Source: Mangifera indica (taxonomy: Eukaryota > Streptophyta > Magnoliopsida > Sapindales > Anacardiaceae). Taken from it: a stretch of DNA of 64,000 nt. The position numbers were made by a program, and so were the translations under genes. The stretch is taken from NCBI RefSeq assembly GCF_011075055.1, contig NC_058145.1, positions 16,117,894-16,181,893 on the forward strand, written 5' to 3'. Below the pieces are notes generated by a model. That model was not told the origin of the DNA. It searched no databases and saw only the letters and a program-made list of their open reading frames with translations. Shown here piece by piece: positions 1-9,232 of the stretch. How positions within the stretch are numbered: the stretch's first letter is position 1; the number at the start of each line of letters is the position of its first letter.

Positions 1-3000
1 TGTCGCCATTTCTGGAACGCCAGGACTATTGCCATCAGCTCTCGTTCGTATACGGATTTGTTTCTGTTCCTCATAGAAAGGGCCTTGCTGAGATAAGAGA
101 TGGGTCGTCCCCCTTGCATCAAAACGGCACCTATGCCGGATCCGGAGGCATCTGTTTCCACAATGAACTCCCGAGAAAAATCTGGAATTGCTAGAACTGG
201 TACAGAAGTCATGGCAGTCTTGAGAGCTTCAAATGCTACTTCCGGTTCAGGCCCCCACTTGAATGCATTTTTCCTTAATAAGTTAGTTAAGGGCTCCGCA
301 ATTTTTCCGTAACCCTTTACGAACCTTCGGTAATATCCCGTCAATCCTAAAAATCCCCGCAGCTCCCTTAAGTCCCGTGGTGCCGGCCAGGCTTCCATGT
401 CACTAATTTTCTGTGGGTCTGCCTTAACCCCTCCTTCAGATACAATATGTCCCAAATACTCAATCTGCCTCTGCCCAAACATACATTTCTTTTTATTCAA
501 GACTAACTGATGTTTCCGTAAGATAAGCATTACCTGCCTCAGGTGTTCAATGTGGTCTGGAAGTCCCCCACTGTATATCAAGATATCGTCGAAGAAGACT
601 AGAACGAACTTGCGTAAGAAGGGCCGAAAGATCTCATTCATTAAACCTTGGAAGGTAGCTGGCGCATTGGTTAATCCGAACGGCATCACTAGAAATTCGT
701 AATGCCCTTCGTGTGTTCGGAAGGCAGTCTTCTCGATGTCTCCCTCCCGGATTCTGATTTGGTGGTACCCAGATTTGAGGTCCAGTTTACTGAATATTCT
801 CGCACCCCCTAGCTCATCCAGAAGCTCCTCAATGGTGGGAATGGGAAATTTGTCAGGTACGGTGATCCGGTTCAAAGCCCGATAATCTACACAGAATCTC
901 CATTCTCCGTCCTTCTTGCGTACTAAGATCACCGGACTCGAGAAGGGACTTACACTTGGCCGAATGACCCCTGCGGTGAGCATTTCTTGCACCATCCTTT
1001 CGATTTCATTCTTCTGATAGTAGGGGTAGCGGTAAGGGCGCAAATTGGGCGGTTGGGCTCCGTCTAGTATACGGATTGCGTGGTCCTGTTCTCTTTTAGG
1101 TGGGAGGTTCTGAGGTTCTCGGAATAACATTTCAAACTCCCTCAATAATTCAGTAATTTTCGGTTCATTAGCCCCTTCCCTCATTGGCGTGTGCTCCGAA
1201 AACGAATTCAGTTCCACCCAGAAGGCTTCCCCTTTTTTTCTGATAAGTTTGAACAGAGCCTTTAGTGTGGTCTCCACTCTCCGTAATGAAGACTTCCCCT
1301 TTAATTCTACCTTCCTGCCTTCCCATCTGAACTTCATGGTCTGGTTTCCCCAATTGATCTTGACTTCCCCTAAACTTTTAAGCCACTCCATCCCTAAAAT
1401 GACATCCACCCCACCCAAACAGAAGGGAAGAAAATTTTGTCTGATACTAAGTTCTGGAAATATCAGCTGAAGGCCTTCACACCTCCCTATCCCAGAAACC
1501 TTCCTGTCATCGCCCAGCACCACCATGTATTTCGCCTTGCGTACTGGAATCTTGAGTTCGGCCACCAGTTTCTCGGAGATGAAATTGTGGGTTGCCCCAC
1601 TGTCAATCAACGCTATCACCTTCCTCCCACCAATTTCCCCTACCAATTTCATAGTTTTAGGCGAATCCCCCCCAATCACCGAATTACTGTTTAGGTTTGC
1701 TTCGCCTGCGTCTTCTTCTTCTTCTGGAACGTCCTCCTCCATTGCGTCTCTCTCTACGTCGGATTCTTCTTCGGACACCATGAGTCTCAGCTGGCGAAAT
1801 CGACAGCGATGGCCCGGAACGAACTTTTCGTCGCACCTGAAGCATAATCCCTTCTCCACCTTCGCACGAAATTCGGCTTCTGAAAGCCGTCGAAACGTAT
1901 TGTCCCGCCGAGGAGAGAAAGATGATGTGCTGGAAGTGGTCGGAGGTCGGAAACGTGGGTCGTGGGGAGAGCTGGAGAGGGCTGTGGTTGCATCTGGTCG
2001 ATTTTGAAAAGGGGGGCGTATATTAGATGTGTTGCGGGTCGGGCCTGAATTCGGGTCGGAGGTCGGGCCTGATACATTTTTGTTGGGCTGTTGGTGGTGA
2101 GTCGCGTAATTGGGCTTGCTGTTTGAGGCCTGTGTAGCTGGATGGGGGGAAATAAGTATTGGGCTGGGGTGTGAAAAGAAACCGGTTCGGGTGGTCTGGG
2201 CCATGGGTCGTGGGTACCCCTTACCGGGTCGCCCCAAATACTTCTCATCTATCACCATGTTCTTCTTCTCCACCTGGCGGGCGCGATTCATCAACTCCAC
2301 GAGCGTCCGAGGGTGAAACATCTTCACCTCGGCTCTGATTTCCTCTGCTAGCCCGTTGATGAAGATCACCTTCATCGTCTCCTCGGATAACCCCTCGACT
2401 GCCGCCGATAACATTTCGAAGCGACTTCGAAATTCCTGCACCGTCCCTGCTTGACGGAGACCAAAGAGCTCCTCCTGAGCTGTGCGCTCATCAGTCGGAG
2501 GAAAACGCTCCAGAACTTCTCTCCTAAACTCTTCCCACCCGTTGAACGGTTGGTGCTTCTCTCTCCATTGCAACCAATGTAAGGCGTCTCCCTCCATACA
2601 CACGCCTACCGCCGTCATCTTTTCCCGTTCCGTGAGGCGGTTCACCTGGAAGTATCGTTCGACCTTAGATACCCAGTCGAGAGTCTCTTCGCCATGGAAC
2701 AGGGGTAGTTCCAGTCGCCTATACTGCCACTCCCTCCTATTTCCTGATGACATCTCCTCTACCTCCTCCACGACGTCCTCCGCTTGGTCCTGAGGAATCG
2801 CCGAATTCTCTCTCGTTGGTGGGGAATACGATGGCGACGGGTTTGTCTCCACCCTCACATTTTCCTCCCTCGCCCCTCTCTCTCTGTTGCCCCCTTCACG
2901 GCTCACCACTGACTCCCTCAACTCCCTCAGGTATTCCCTGATTGTTTCCATACTAGCTTCCACCCTTTCCATTCTTACATTCACGTCTCTCATTCCCGAC

Positions 3001-3077
3001 CCTAACATTTCCATCTTCTCCTTGACGGTCGTCACCTCCGCCTCCAAGCCCTCCACTCTTGATTCCATTCTCGTCAT
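1..3077 (-). CDS. gag-pol polyprotein of the second unit, truncated by the window edge
   Basis: The start codon is at 3077, next to a primer-binding site, and the frame stays open to position 1. It encodes gag, zinc knuckle, protease, reverse transcriptase and the start of RNase H, about 1025 codons. The sequence appears identical to 5454-8530 of the complete copy. The integrase and chromodomain part should lie to the left of this window. It belongs to the adjoining internal region of the tandem array. Confidence 0.9.
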   Translation of the reverse strand, partial: MTRMESRVEGLEAEVTTVKEKMEMLGSGMRDVNVRMERVEASMETIREYLRELRESVVSREGGNRERGAREENVRVETNPSPSYSPPTRENSAIPQDQAEDVVEEVEEMSSGNRREWQYRRLELPLFHGEETLDWVSKVERYFQVNRLTEREKMTAVGVCMEGDALHWLQWREKHQPFNGWEEFRREVLERFPPTDERTAQEELFGLRQAGTVQEFRSRFEMLSAAVEGLSEETMKVIFINGLAEEIRAEVKMFHPRTLVELMNRARQVEKKNMVIDEKYLGRPGKGYPRPMAQTTRTGFFSHPSPILISPHPATQASNSKPNYATHHQQPNKNVSGPTSDPNSGPTRNTSNIRPPFQNRPDATTALSSSPHDPRFRPPTTSSTSSFSPRRDNTFRRLSEAEFRAKVEKGLCFRCDEKFVPGHRCRFRQLRLMVSEEESDVERDAMEEDVPEEEEDAGEANLNSNSVIGGDSPKTMKLVGEIGGRKVIALIDSGATHNFISEKLVAELKIPVRKAKYMVVLGDDRKVSGIGRCEGLQLIFPELSIRQNFLPFCLGGVDVILGMEWLKSLGEVKINWGNQTMKFRWEGRKVELKGKSSLRRVETTLKALFKLIRKKGEAFWVELNSFSEHTPMREGANEPKITELLREFEMLFREPQNLPPKREQDHAIRILDGAQPPNLRPYRYPYYQKNEIERMVQEMLTAGVIRPSVSPFSSPVILVRKKDGEWRFCVDYRALNRITVPDKFPIPTIEELLDELGGARIFSKLDLKSGYHQIRIREGDIEKTAFRTHEGHYEFLVMPFGLTNAPATFQGLMNEIFRPFLRKFVLVFFDDILIYSGGLPDHIEHLRQVMLILRKHQLVLNKKKCMFGQRQIEYLGHIVSEGGVKADPQKISDMEAWPAPRDLRELRGFLGLTGYYRRFVKGYGKIAEPLTNLLRKNAFKWGPEPEVAFEALKTAMTSVPVLAIPDFSREFIVETDASGSGIGAVLMQGGRPISYLSKALSMRNRNKSVYERELMAIVLAFQKWR

Positions 3078-3089
3078 GCTCTGATACCA
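3078..3089 (-). other. Primer-binding site (initiator tRNA-Met), second unit
   Basis: Identical TGGTATCAGAGC on the minus strand, two bases from the central LTR and directly before a second gag ATG at 3077. Its presence after the second LTR proves that another internal region, rather than host DNA, follows. Confidence 0.94.
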
Positions 3090-3091
3090 GT

Positions 3092-3779
3092 TGATACGTA
3101 CCTGGTATGCTCAGCCAGCACCCCTGGGTTAATCGTTGGCCAGGACCTCCCTGTGCAGGTGTATGCTCTCTCGCGCTGCAGAGACTTCCTCCTAAAGCAA
3201 CCAGTTCCAGCAAGCCAGAATCTCACAAGACCAATCCACAATTTACTATGTAATCCAGTTAATAATTTAGCTAAGAGCAACAACAATCTCACAGTTTCAG
3301 AATGATTTGTATTAATTCAGAATGCTTCAATAAATGAAAACTGTTCTGCTACAGTGCTTAGTTCGTTTACATTAATTCTATTTTGACATGCAATCAAAAC
3401 ACAATACAAAAGTACAACACCAAGATCACTCTTCCGCAGCCATCCAAACCCCGAGAGGTTGGCCCCTTCCTTCTGCTCTCTTTCCTCTTAATTGCTTGCC
3501 CCCATTTTCCTTTCCTTCTCCCTTTTTATATCCTGCTCTCCATTGTTACTTTCCCGCTCTTGAGCTGCCACCTCAGCCTTAGGTGTTGTTATTGTACCTC
3601 TTGGCTTCTGATGCAAGATTGCTGCTTCCATTCTTAGCTGAGACTGATCTGCTAGTTCTGTTCCATCTTGCTGATCTCCCATGGCTTCATTTTGCTGGTC
3701 TTCAGTGGCTTCTCCTGAATTGCTGCTAACATTCCCTTTTCTGTTAGTTTTGTTCCTTACATAAACCCTCACCCTAACA
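3092..3779 (-). repeat. Shared central LTR (3' LTR of one unit, 5' LTR of the next)
   Basis: The same 688-bp sequence as 8545-9232. On one side it is preceded by the polypurine-like tract of the complete unit. On the other it is followed directly by a primer-binding site and a second gag start. It therefore serves two internal regions at once, which is the signature of a tandem array. About 97 codons of the upstream gag-pol ORF extend into it. Confidence 0.92.
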
Positions 3780-6700
3780 TTGCCTCGCCCATCCAAAGGC
3801 ACCTTGTCCTCAAGGTGCAGATCGGGAAACAGGCGCCTGATATTAGTGTATGCTTCCCACGAATCCTCACATTCGGGTAAACCCCTCCAATGGATGAGCA
3901 GTTCCAGTAAGCCTTGGGAAGAATACCTGTAACTCAGGACCTCTTCAGGTTGCACTGCCAGCTCCATATCTTCGTTCAAGCAGCTGGGTAACGGTTGAGG
4001 CGGCACTATCGACCCTACTTGTTTTTTTAATTGCGAAACATGGAAAACAGGATGTATTTTGGCCGCTTCAGGTAGCCGTAACCTGTAAGCAACCTGCCCT
4101 ATTTTTTCCAGTATTTCGTATGGTCCGTAGAAGCGTGGGCTAAGCTTCTCGTTTGGTCGAGATGCTAACGAACGGAAACGATAGGGCTGTATTTTCAAAA
4201 AAACTCGATCTCCGACCTGAAATTCAACCTCCCTTCTGTATTTGTCGGCTGTCCTCTTCATCCTCTCTTGGGCCTTATTCAGATGGTTCTTCAGTTCGTC
4301 CAGAATTTGATTTCTCTCCTGAATTAGGGCCGTCACTGCTTCTATCCTAGAGTCTTCGTCTGCCCACCTAAGTAAAGGGGGTGGATCCCTCCCATAAACC
4401 GCTCGGAACGGAGTCATCCCGGCTGAACTATGAAATGTCGTGTTGTACCAATACTCAGCCCACGGTAACCATCTCTGCCAGTTTTTAGGCTGCCCTCCAC
4501 AGAAGCAACGAAGATATGTCTCGATGCTTCGGTTCACCACTTCAGTTTGCCCATCTGTCTGCGGATGGTAGGCTGAACTGAATTTCAGGGTGGTCCCTGC
4601 GGCTCTAAATAGTTCCTTCCAGAATATGCTCATAAAAACACGGTCCCGATCCGTTACGATGGTCCGAGGGAACCCGTGAAGGCGCACGATTTCCTGAATG
4701 AATAATTCAGCTATATCTTTGGCAGTGAATGGGTGTCGAACAGCCAGGAAATGCCCATATTTCGTTAGCCTGTCTACCACCACCAAGATCACATTCACCC
4801 CCCTCATTTTCGGAAGCCCTGTTATGAAGTCCATGGACAAGTCTTCCCACACATTCGAGGGAATCGGCAGAGGCTGCAGTAACCCCGCAGGGGAAGCTGC
4901 TTCATATTTCATTCGCTGACATACATCACATTCAGCCACAAACCTTCTAATGTCAGATTTCATGCCTTCCCAAAACAGAAGAGAAGTCAGCCTTTTATAT
5001 GTTCGGAAGAATCCGGAGTGGCCTCCGTAGGATGAAGAATGAAAATCTGAAATTAATTGCTGAATGTACCTGGACCGCTTCGAAATAACTAACCTGCCAC
5101 GATACATTAGAATACCTCCCTTCAAGGAATATCCAGGGAAGGCTGTGGATTTGCAAAGCAGCCCTTGAACAATTTTTTTAAGCTTCTCGTCCCCTGCTAC
5201 TTCCTGCTGCACCCACTCGGATCCTTCAACCTGGAATGCTGAAACGGCTTGCAAGGTTCCCATGAATTTAGGATTACGTGACAGAGCATCAGCTGCTTTA
5301 TTTTCGCATCCCGGCCTATAGATAATTTCGAAATCGTATCCCAGCATCTTCACCAGCCAACGTTGCTGATCAGGGCTTGTTATCTTCTGCTCCGTAAGAA
5401 ATTTTAGGCTCCTCTGATCCGTTCGCACCTTGAACCGCCTACCCAGGAGGTAGTGTCGCCATTTCTGGAACGCCAGGACTATTGCCATCAGCTCTCGTTC
5501 GTATACGGATTTGTTTCTGTTCCTCATAGAAAGGGCCTTGCTGAGATAAGAGATGGGTCGTCCCCCTTGCATCAAAACGGCACCTATGCCGGATCCGGAG
5601 GCATCTGTTTCCACAATGAACTCCCGAGAAAAATCTGGAATTGCTAGAACTGGTACAGAAGTCATGGCAGTCTTGAGAGCTTCAAATGCTACTTCCGGTT
5701 CAGGCCCCCACTTGAATGCATTTTTCCTTAATAAGTTAGTTAAGGGCTCCGCAATTTTTCCGTAACCCTTTACGAACCTTCGGTAATATCCCGTCAATCC
5801 TAAAAATCCCCGCAGCTCCCTTAAGTCCCGTGGTGCCGGCCAGGCTTCCATGTCACTAATTTTCTGTGGGTCTGCCTTAACCCCTCCTTCAGATACAATA
5901 TGTCCCAAATACTCAATCTGCCTCTGCCCAAACATACATTTCTTTTTATTCAAGACTAACTGATGTTTCCGTAAGATAAGCATTACCTGCCTCAGGTGTT
6001 CAATGTGGTCTGGAAGTCCCCCACTGTATATCAAGATATCGTCGAAGAAGACTAGAACGAACTTGCGTAAGAAGGGCCGAAAGATCTCATTCATTAAACC
6101 TTGGAAGGTAGCTGGCGCATTGGTTAATCCGAACGGCATCACTAGAAATTCGTAATGCCCTTCGTGTGTTCGGAAGGCAGTCTTCTCGATGTCTCCCTCC
6201 CGGATTCTGATTTGGTGGTACCCAGATTTGAGGTCCAGTTTACTGAATATTCTCGCACCCCCTAGCTCATCCAGAAGCTCCTCAATGGTGGGAATGGGAA
6301 ATTTGTCAGGTACGGTGATCCGGTTCAAAGCCCGATAATCTACACAGAATCTCCATTCTCCGTCCTTCTTGCGTACTAAGATCACCGGACTCGAGAAGGG
6401 ACTTACACTTGGCCGAATGACCCCTGCGGTGAGCATTTCTTGCACCATCCTTTCGATTTCATTCTTCTGATAGTAGGGGTAGCGGTAAGGGCGCAAATTG
6501 GGCGGTTGGGCTCCGTCTAGTATACGGATTGCGTGGTCCTGTTCTCTTTTAGGTGGGAGGTTCTGAGGTTCTCGGAATAACATTTCAAACTCCCTCAATA
6601 ATTCAGTAATTTTCGGTTCATTAGCCCCTTCCCTCATTGGCGTGTGCTCCGAAAACGAATTCAGTTCCACCCAGAAGGCTTCCCCTTTTTTTCTGATAAG

Positions 6701-8530
6701 TTTGAACAGAGCCTTTAGTGTGGTCTCCACTCTCCGTAATGAAGACTTCCCCTTTAATTCTACCTTCCTGCCTTCCCATCTGAACTTCATGGTCTGGTTT
6801 CCCCAATTGATCTTGACTTCCCCTAAACTTTTAAGCCACTCCATCCCTAAAATGACATCCACCCCACCCAAACAGAAGGGAAGAAAATTTTGTCTGATAC
6901 TAAGTTCTGGAAATATCAGCTGAAGGCCTTCACACCTCCCTATCCCAGAAACCTTCCTGTCATCGCCCAGCACCACCATGTATTTCGCCTTGCGTACTGG
7001 AATCTTGAGTTCGGCCACCAGTTTCTCGGAGATGAAATTGTGGGTTGCCCCACTGTCAATCAACGCTATCACCTTCCTCCCACCAATTTCCCCTACCAAT
7101 TTCATAGTTTTAGGCGAATCCCCCCCAATCACCGAATTACTGTTTAGGTTTGCTTCGCCTGCGTCTTCTTCTTCTTCTGGAACGTCCTCCTCCATTGCGT
7201 CTCTCTCTACGTCGGATTCTTCTTCGGACACCATGAGTCTCAGCTGGCGAAATCGACAGCGATGGCCCGGAACGAACTTTTCGTCGCACCTGAAGCATAA
7301 TCCCTTCTCCACCTTCGCACGAAATTCGGCTTCTGAAAGCCGTCGAAACGTATTGTCCCGCCGAGGAGAGAAAGATGATGTGCTGGAAGTGGTCGGAGGT
7401 CGGAAACGTGGGTCGTGGGGAGAGCTGGAGAGGGCTGTGGTTGCATCTGGTCGATTTTGAAAAGGGGGGCGTATATTAGATGTGTTGCGGGTCGGGCCTG
7501 AATTCGGGTCGGAGGTCGGGCCTGATACATTTTTGTTGGGCTGTTGGTGGTGAGTCGCGTAATTGGGCTTGCTGTTTGAGGCCTGTGTAGCTGGATGGGG
7601 GGAAATAAGTATTGGGCTGGGGTGTGAAAAGAAACCGGTTCGGGTGGTCTGGGCCATGGGTCGTGGGTACCCCTTACCGGGTCGCCCCAAATACTTCTCA
7701 TCTATCACCATGTTCTTCTTCTCCACCTGGCGGGCGCGATTCATCAACTCCACGAGCGTCCGAGGGTGAAACATCTTCACCTCGGCTCTGATTTCCTCTG
7801 CTAGCCCGTTGATGAAGATCACCTTCATCGTCTCCTCGGATAACCCCTCGACTGCCGCCGATAACATTTCGAAGCGACTTCGAAATTCCTGCACCGTCCC
7901 TGCTTGACGGAGACCAAAGAGCTCCTCCTGAGCTGTGCGCTCATCAGTCGGAGGAAAACGCTCCAGAACTTCTCTCCTAAACTCTTCCCACCCGTTGAAC
8001 GGTTGGTGCTTCTCTCTCCATTGCAACCAATGTAAGGCGTCTCCCTCCATACACACGCCTACCGCCGTCATCTTTTCCCGTTCCGTGAGGCGGTTCACCT
8101 GGAAGTATCGTTCGACCTTAGATACCCAGTCGAGAGTCTCTTCGCCATGGAACAGGGGTAGTTCCAGTCGCCTATACTGCCACTCCCTCCTATTTCCTGA
8201 TGACATCTCCTCTACCTCCTCCACGACGTCCTCCGCTTGGTCCTGAGGAATCGCCGAATTCTCTCTCGTTGGTGGGGAATACGATGGCGACGGGTTTGTC
8301 TCCACCCTCACATTTTCCTCCCTCGCCCCTCTCTCTCTGTTGCCCCCTTCACGGCTCACCACTGACTCCCTCAACTCCCTCAGGTATTCCCTGATTGTTT
8401 CCATACTAGCTTCCACCCTTTCCATTCTTACATTCACGTCTCTCATTCCCGACCCTAACATTTCCATCTTCTCCTTGACGGTCGTCACCTCCGCCTCCAA
8501 GCCCTCCACTCTTGATTCCATTCTCGTCAT
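3488..8530 (-). CDS. Intact gag-pol polyprotein with chromodomain (Ty3/gypsy)
   Basis: A single uninterrupted ORF of 1680 codons encodes the retroelement polyprotein. In order I see: an N-terminal coiled-coil-like stretch (about 1-60); retrotransposon gag domain (about 110-260); a CCHC zinc knuckle (C412, C415, H423, C425); aspartic protease with DSGA at 492-495; reverse transcriptase (about 700-870) with catalytic FFDD at 828-831; RNase H (about 970-1085); integrase with its HHCC zinc region (about 1163-1204) and catalytic core (about 1230-1330); and a C-terminal chromodomain (about 1525-1575). The ATG directly abuts the primer-binding site, so there is almost no leader beyond the LTR. No stop or frameshift is present, so the element could be competent. 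The last ~97 residues are encoded by LTR sequence and have no recognisable domain. Confidence 0.95.
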   Translation of the reverse strand: MTRMESRVEGLEAEVTTVKEKMEMLGSGMRDVNVRMERVEASMETIREYLRELRESVVSREGGNRERGAREENVRVETNPSPSYSPPTRENSAIPQDQAEDVVEEVEEMSSGNRREWQYRRLELPLFHGEETLDWVSKVERYFQVNRLTEREKMTAVGVCMEGDALHWLQWREKHQPFNGWEEFRREVLERFPPTDERTAQEELFGLRQAGTVQEFRSRFEMLSAAVEGLSEETMKVIFINGLAEEIRAEVKMFHPRTLVELMNRARQVEKKNMVIDEKYLGRPGKGYPRPMAQTTRTGFFSHPSPILISPHPATQASNSKPNYATHHQQPNKNVSGPTSDPNSGPTRNTSNIRPPFQNRPDATTALSSSPHDPRFRPPTTSSTSSFSPRRDNTFRRLSEAEFRAKVEKGLCFRCDEKFVPGHRCRFRQLRLMVSEEESDVERDAMEEDVPEEEEDAGEANLNSNSVIGGDSPKTMKLVGEIGGRKVIALIDSGATHNFISEKLVAELKIPVRKAKYMVVLGDDRKVSGIGRCEGLQLIFPELSIRQNFLPFCLGGVDVILGMEWLKSLGEVKINWGNQTMKFRWEGRKVELKGKSSLRRVETTLKALFKLIRKKGEAFWVELNSFSEHTPMREGANEPKITELLREFEMLFREPQNLPPKREQDHAIRILDGAQPPNLRPYRYPYYQKNEIERMVQEMLTAGVIRPSVSPFSSPVILVRKKDGEWRFCVDYRALNRITVPDKFPIPTIEELLDELGGARIFSKLDLKSGYHQIRIREGDIEKTAFRTHEGHYEFLVMPFGLTNAPATFQGLMNEIFRPFLRKFVLVFFDDILIYSGGLPDHIEHLRQVMLILRKHQLVLNKKKCMFGQRQIEYLGHIVSEGGVKADPQKISDMEAWPAPRDLRELRGFLGLTGYYRRFVKGYGKIAEPLTNLLRKNAFKWGPEPEVAFEALKTAMTSVPVLAIPDFSREFIVETDASGSGIGAVLMQGGRPISYLSKALSMRNRNKSVYERELMAIVLAFQKWRHYLLGRRFKVRTDQRSLKFLTEQKITSPDQQRWLVKMLGYDFEIIYRPGCENKAADALSRNPKFMGTLQAVSAFQVEGSEWVQQEVAGDEKLKKIVQGLLCKSTAFPGYSLKGGILMYRGRLVISKRSRYIQQLISDFHSSSYGGHSGFFRTYKRLTSLLFWEGMKSDIRRFVAECDVCQRMKYEAASPAGLLQPLPIPSNVWEDLSMDFITGLPKMRGVNVILVVVDRLTKYGHFLAVRHPFTAKDIAELFIQEIVRLHGFPRTIVTDRDRVFMSIFWKELFRAAGTTLKFSSAYHPQTDGQTEVVNRSIETYLRCFCGGQPKNWQRWLPWAEYWYNTTFHSSAGMTPFRAVYGRDPPPLLRWADEDSRIEAVTALIQERNQILDELKNHLNKAQERMKRTADKYRREVEFQVGDRVFLKIQPYRFRSLASRPNEKLSPRFYGPYEILEKIGQVAYRLRLPEAAKIHPVFHVSQLKKQVGSIVPPQPLPSCLNEDMELAVQPEEVLSYRYSSQGLLELLIHWRGLPECEDSWEAYTNIRRLFPDLHLEDKVPLDGRGNVRVRVYVRNKTNRKGNVSSNSGEATEDQQNEAMGDQQDGTELADQSQLRMEAAILHQKPRGTITTPKAEVAAQERESNNGEQDIKREKERKMGASN
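3780..3794 (-). other. Polypurine-tract-like sequence before the 3' LTR
   Basis: On the minus strand this reads GGATGGGCGAGGCAA and ends exactly at the LTR start TGTTAGGG. The position and purine bias fit the plus-strand primer for reverse transcription. It is an impure tract, and it lies inside the gag-pol reading frame. Confidence 0.6.
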
Positions 8531-8542
8531 GCTCTGATACCA
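8531..8542 (-). other. Primer-binding site (initiator tRNA-Met), complete unit
   Basis: On the minus strand this reads TGGTATCAGAGC, the usual plant primer-binding site complementary to the 3' end of initiator tRNA-Met. It lies two bases inside the LTR end and immediately before the gag ATG at 8530. Confidence 0.95.
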
Positions 8543-8544
8543 GT

Positions 8545-9232
8545 TGATACGTACCTGGTATGCTCAGCCAGCACCCCTGGGTTAATCGTTGGCCAGGACC
8601 TCCCTGTGCAGGTGTATGCTCTCTCGCGCTGCAGAGACTTCCTCCTAAAGCAACCAGTTCCAGCAAGCCAGAATCTCACAAGACCAATCCACAATTTACT
8701 ATGTAATCCAGTTAATAATTTAGCTAAGAGCAACAACAATCTCACAGTTTCAGAATGATTTGTATTAATTCAGAATGCTTCAATAAATGAAAACTGTTCT
8801 GCTACAGTGCTTAGTTCGTTTACATTAATTCTATTTTGACATGCAATCAAAACACAATACAAAAGTACAACACCAAGATCACTCTTCCGCAGCCATCCAA
8901 ACCCCGAGAGGTTGGCCCCTTCCTTCTGCTCTCTTTCCTCTTAATTGCTTGCCCCCATTTTCCTTTCCTTCTCCCTTTTTATATCCTGCTCTCCATTGTT
9001 ACTTTCCCGCTCTTGAGCTGCCACCTCAGCCTTAGGTGTTGTTATTGTACCTCTTGGCTTCTGATGCAAGATTGCTGCTTCCATTCTTAGCTGAGACTGA
9101 TCTGCTAGTTCTGTTCCATCTTGCTGATCTCCCATGGCTTCATTTTGCTGGTCTTCAGTGGCTTCTCCTGAATTGCTGCTAACATTCCCTTTTCTGTTAG
9201 TTTTGTTCCTTACATAAACCCTCACCCTAACA
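8545..9232 (-). repeat. 5' LTR of the complete retroelement unit
   Basis: This 688-bp repeat starts TG and ends CA on both strands. The inner end lies two bases from the primer-binding site. The outer end, CCCTAACA at 9225-9232, marks where identity with the other LTR stops and host DNA begins. A TATA box lies at 8983-8976 on the minus strand. The five host bases after the LTR, CAATG at 9233-9237, are the candidate target-site duplication, but the partner lies outside the window. Confidence 0.92.
8976..8983 (-). promoter_or_regulatory. LTR TATA box (TATAAAAA)
   Basis: TATAAAAA on the minus strand of the 5' LTR, in GC-richer surroundings, is the likely core promoter of the element. An identical copy lies at 3523-3530 in the central LTR. 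Transcription would start about 30 bases further on, near 8945, which would define the U3/R boundary. Inferred from position only. Confidence 0.6.

Larger units (their letters stand above)
1..9232 (-). mobile_element. Tandem Ty3/gypsy chromovirus array (LTR-internal-LTR-internal, open at the left edge)
   Basis: Read on the minus strand the order is LTR (9232-8545), primer-binding site, gag-pol, LTR (3779-3092), primer-binding site, gag-pol, running off the window at position 1. The repeat period is 5453 bp, and positions 1-3779 match 5454-9232 with no difference I could find. A normal element would have host DNA beyond its second LTR; here the second LTR is followed directly by another PBS and gag. 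This is the form expected after unequal recombination between LTRs of two copies, although an assembly duplication could look the same. The domain order PR-RT-RNaseH-IN-chromodomain places it among Ty3 chromoviruses. The short unit suggests a Reina- or Tekay-like lineage, which I did not resolve. Identical LTRs mean recent activity or recent homogenisation. Confidence 0.93.

Noticed and set aside
1525..2007. 160-codon plus-strand ORF (also at 6978-7460)
   Set aside because: It lies antisense to gag-pol, duplicates exactly with the retroelement and has no family resemblance.
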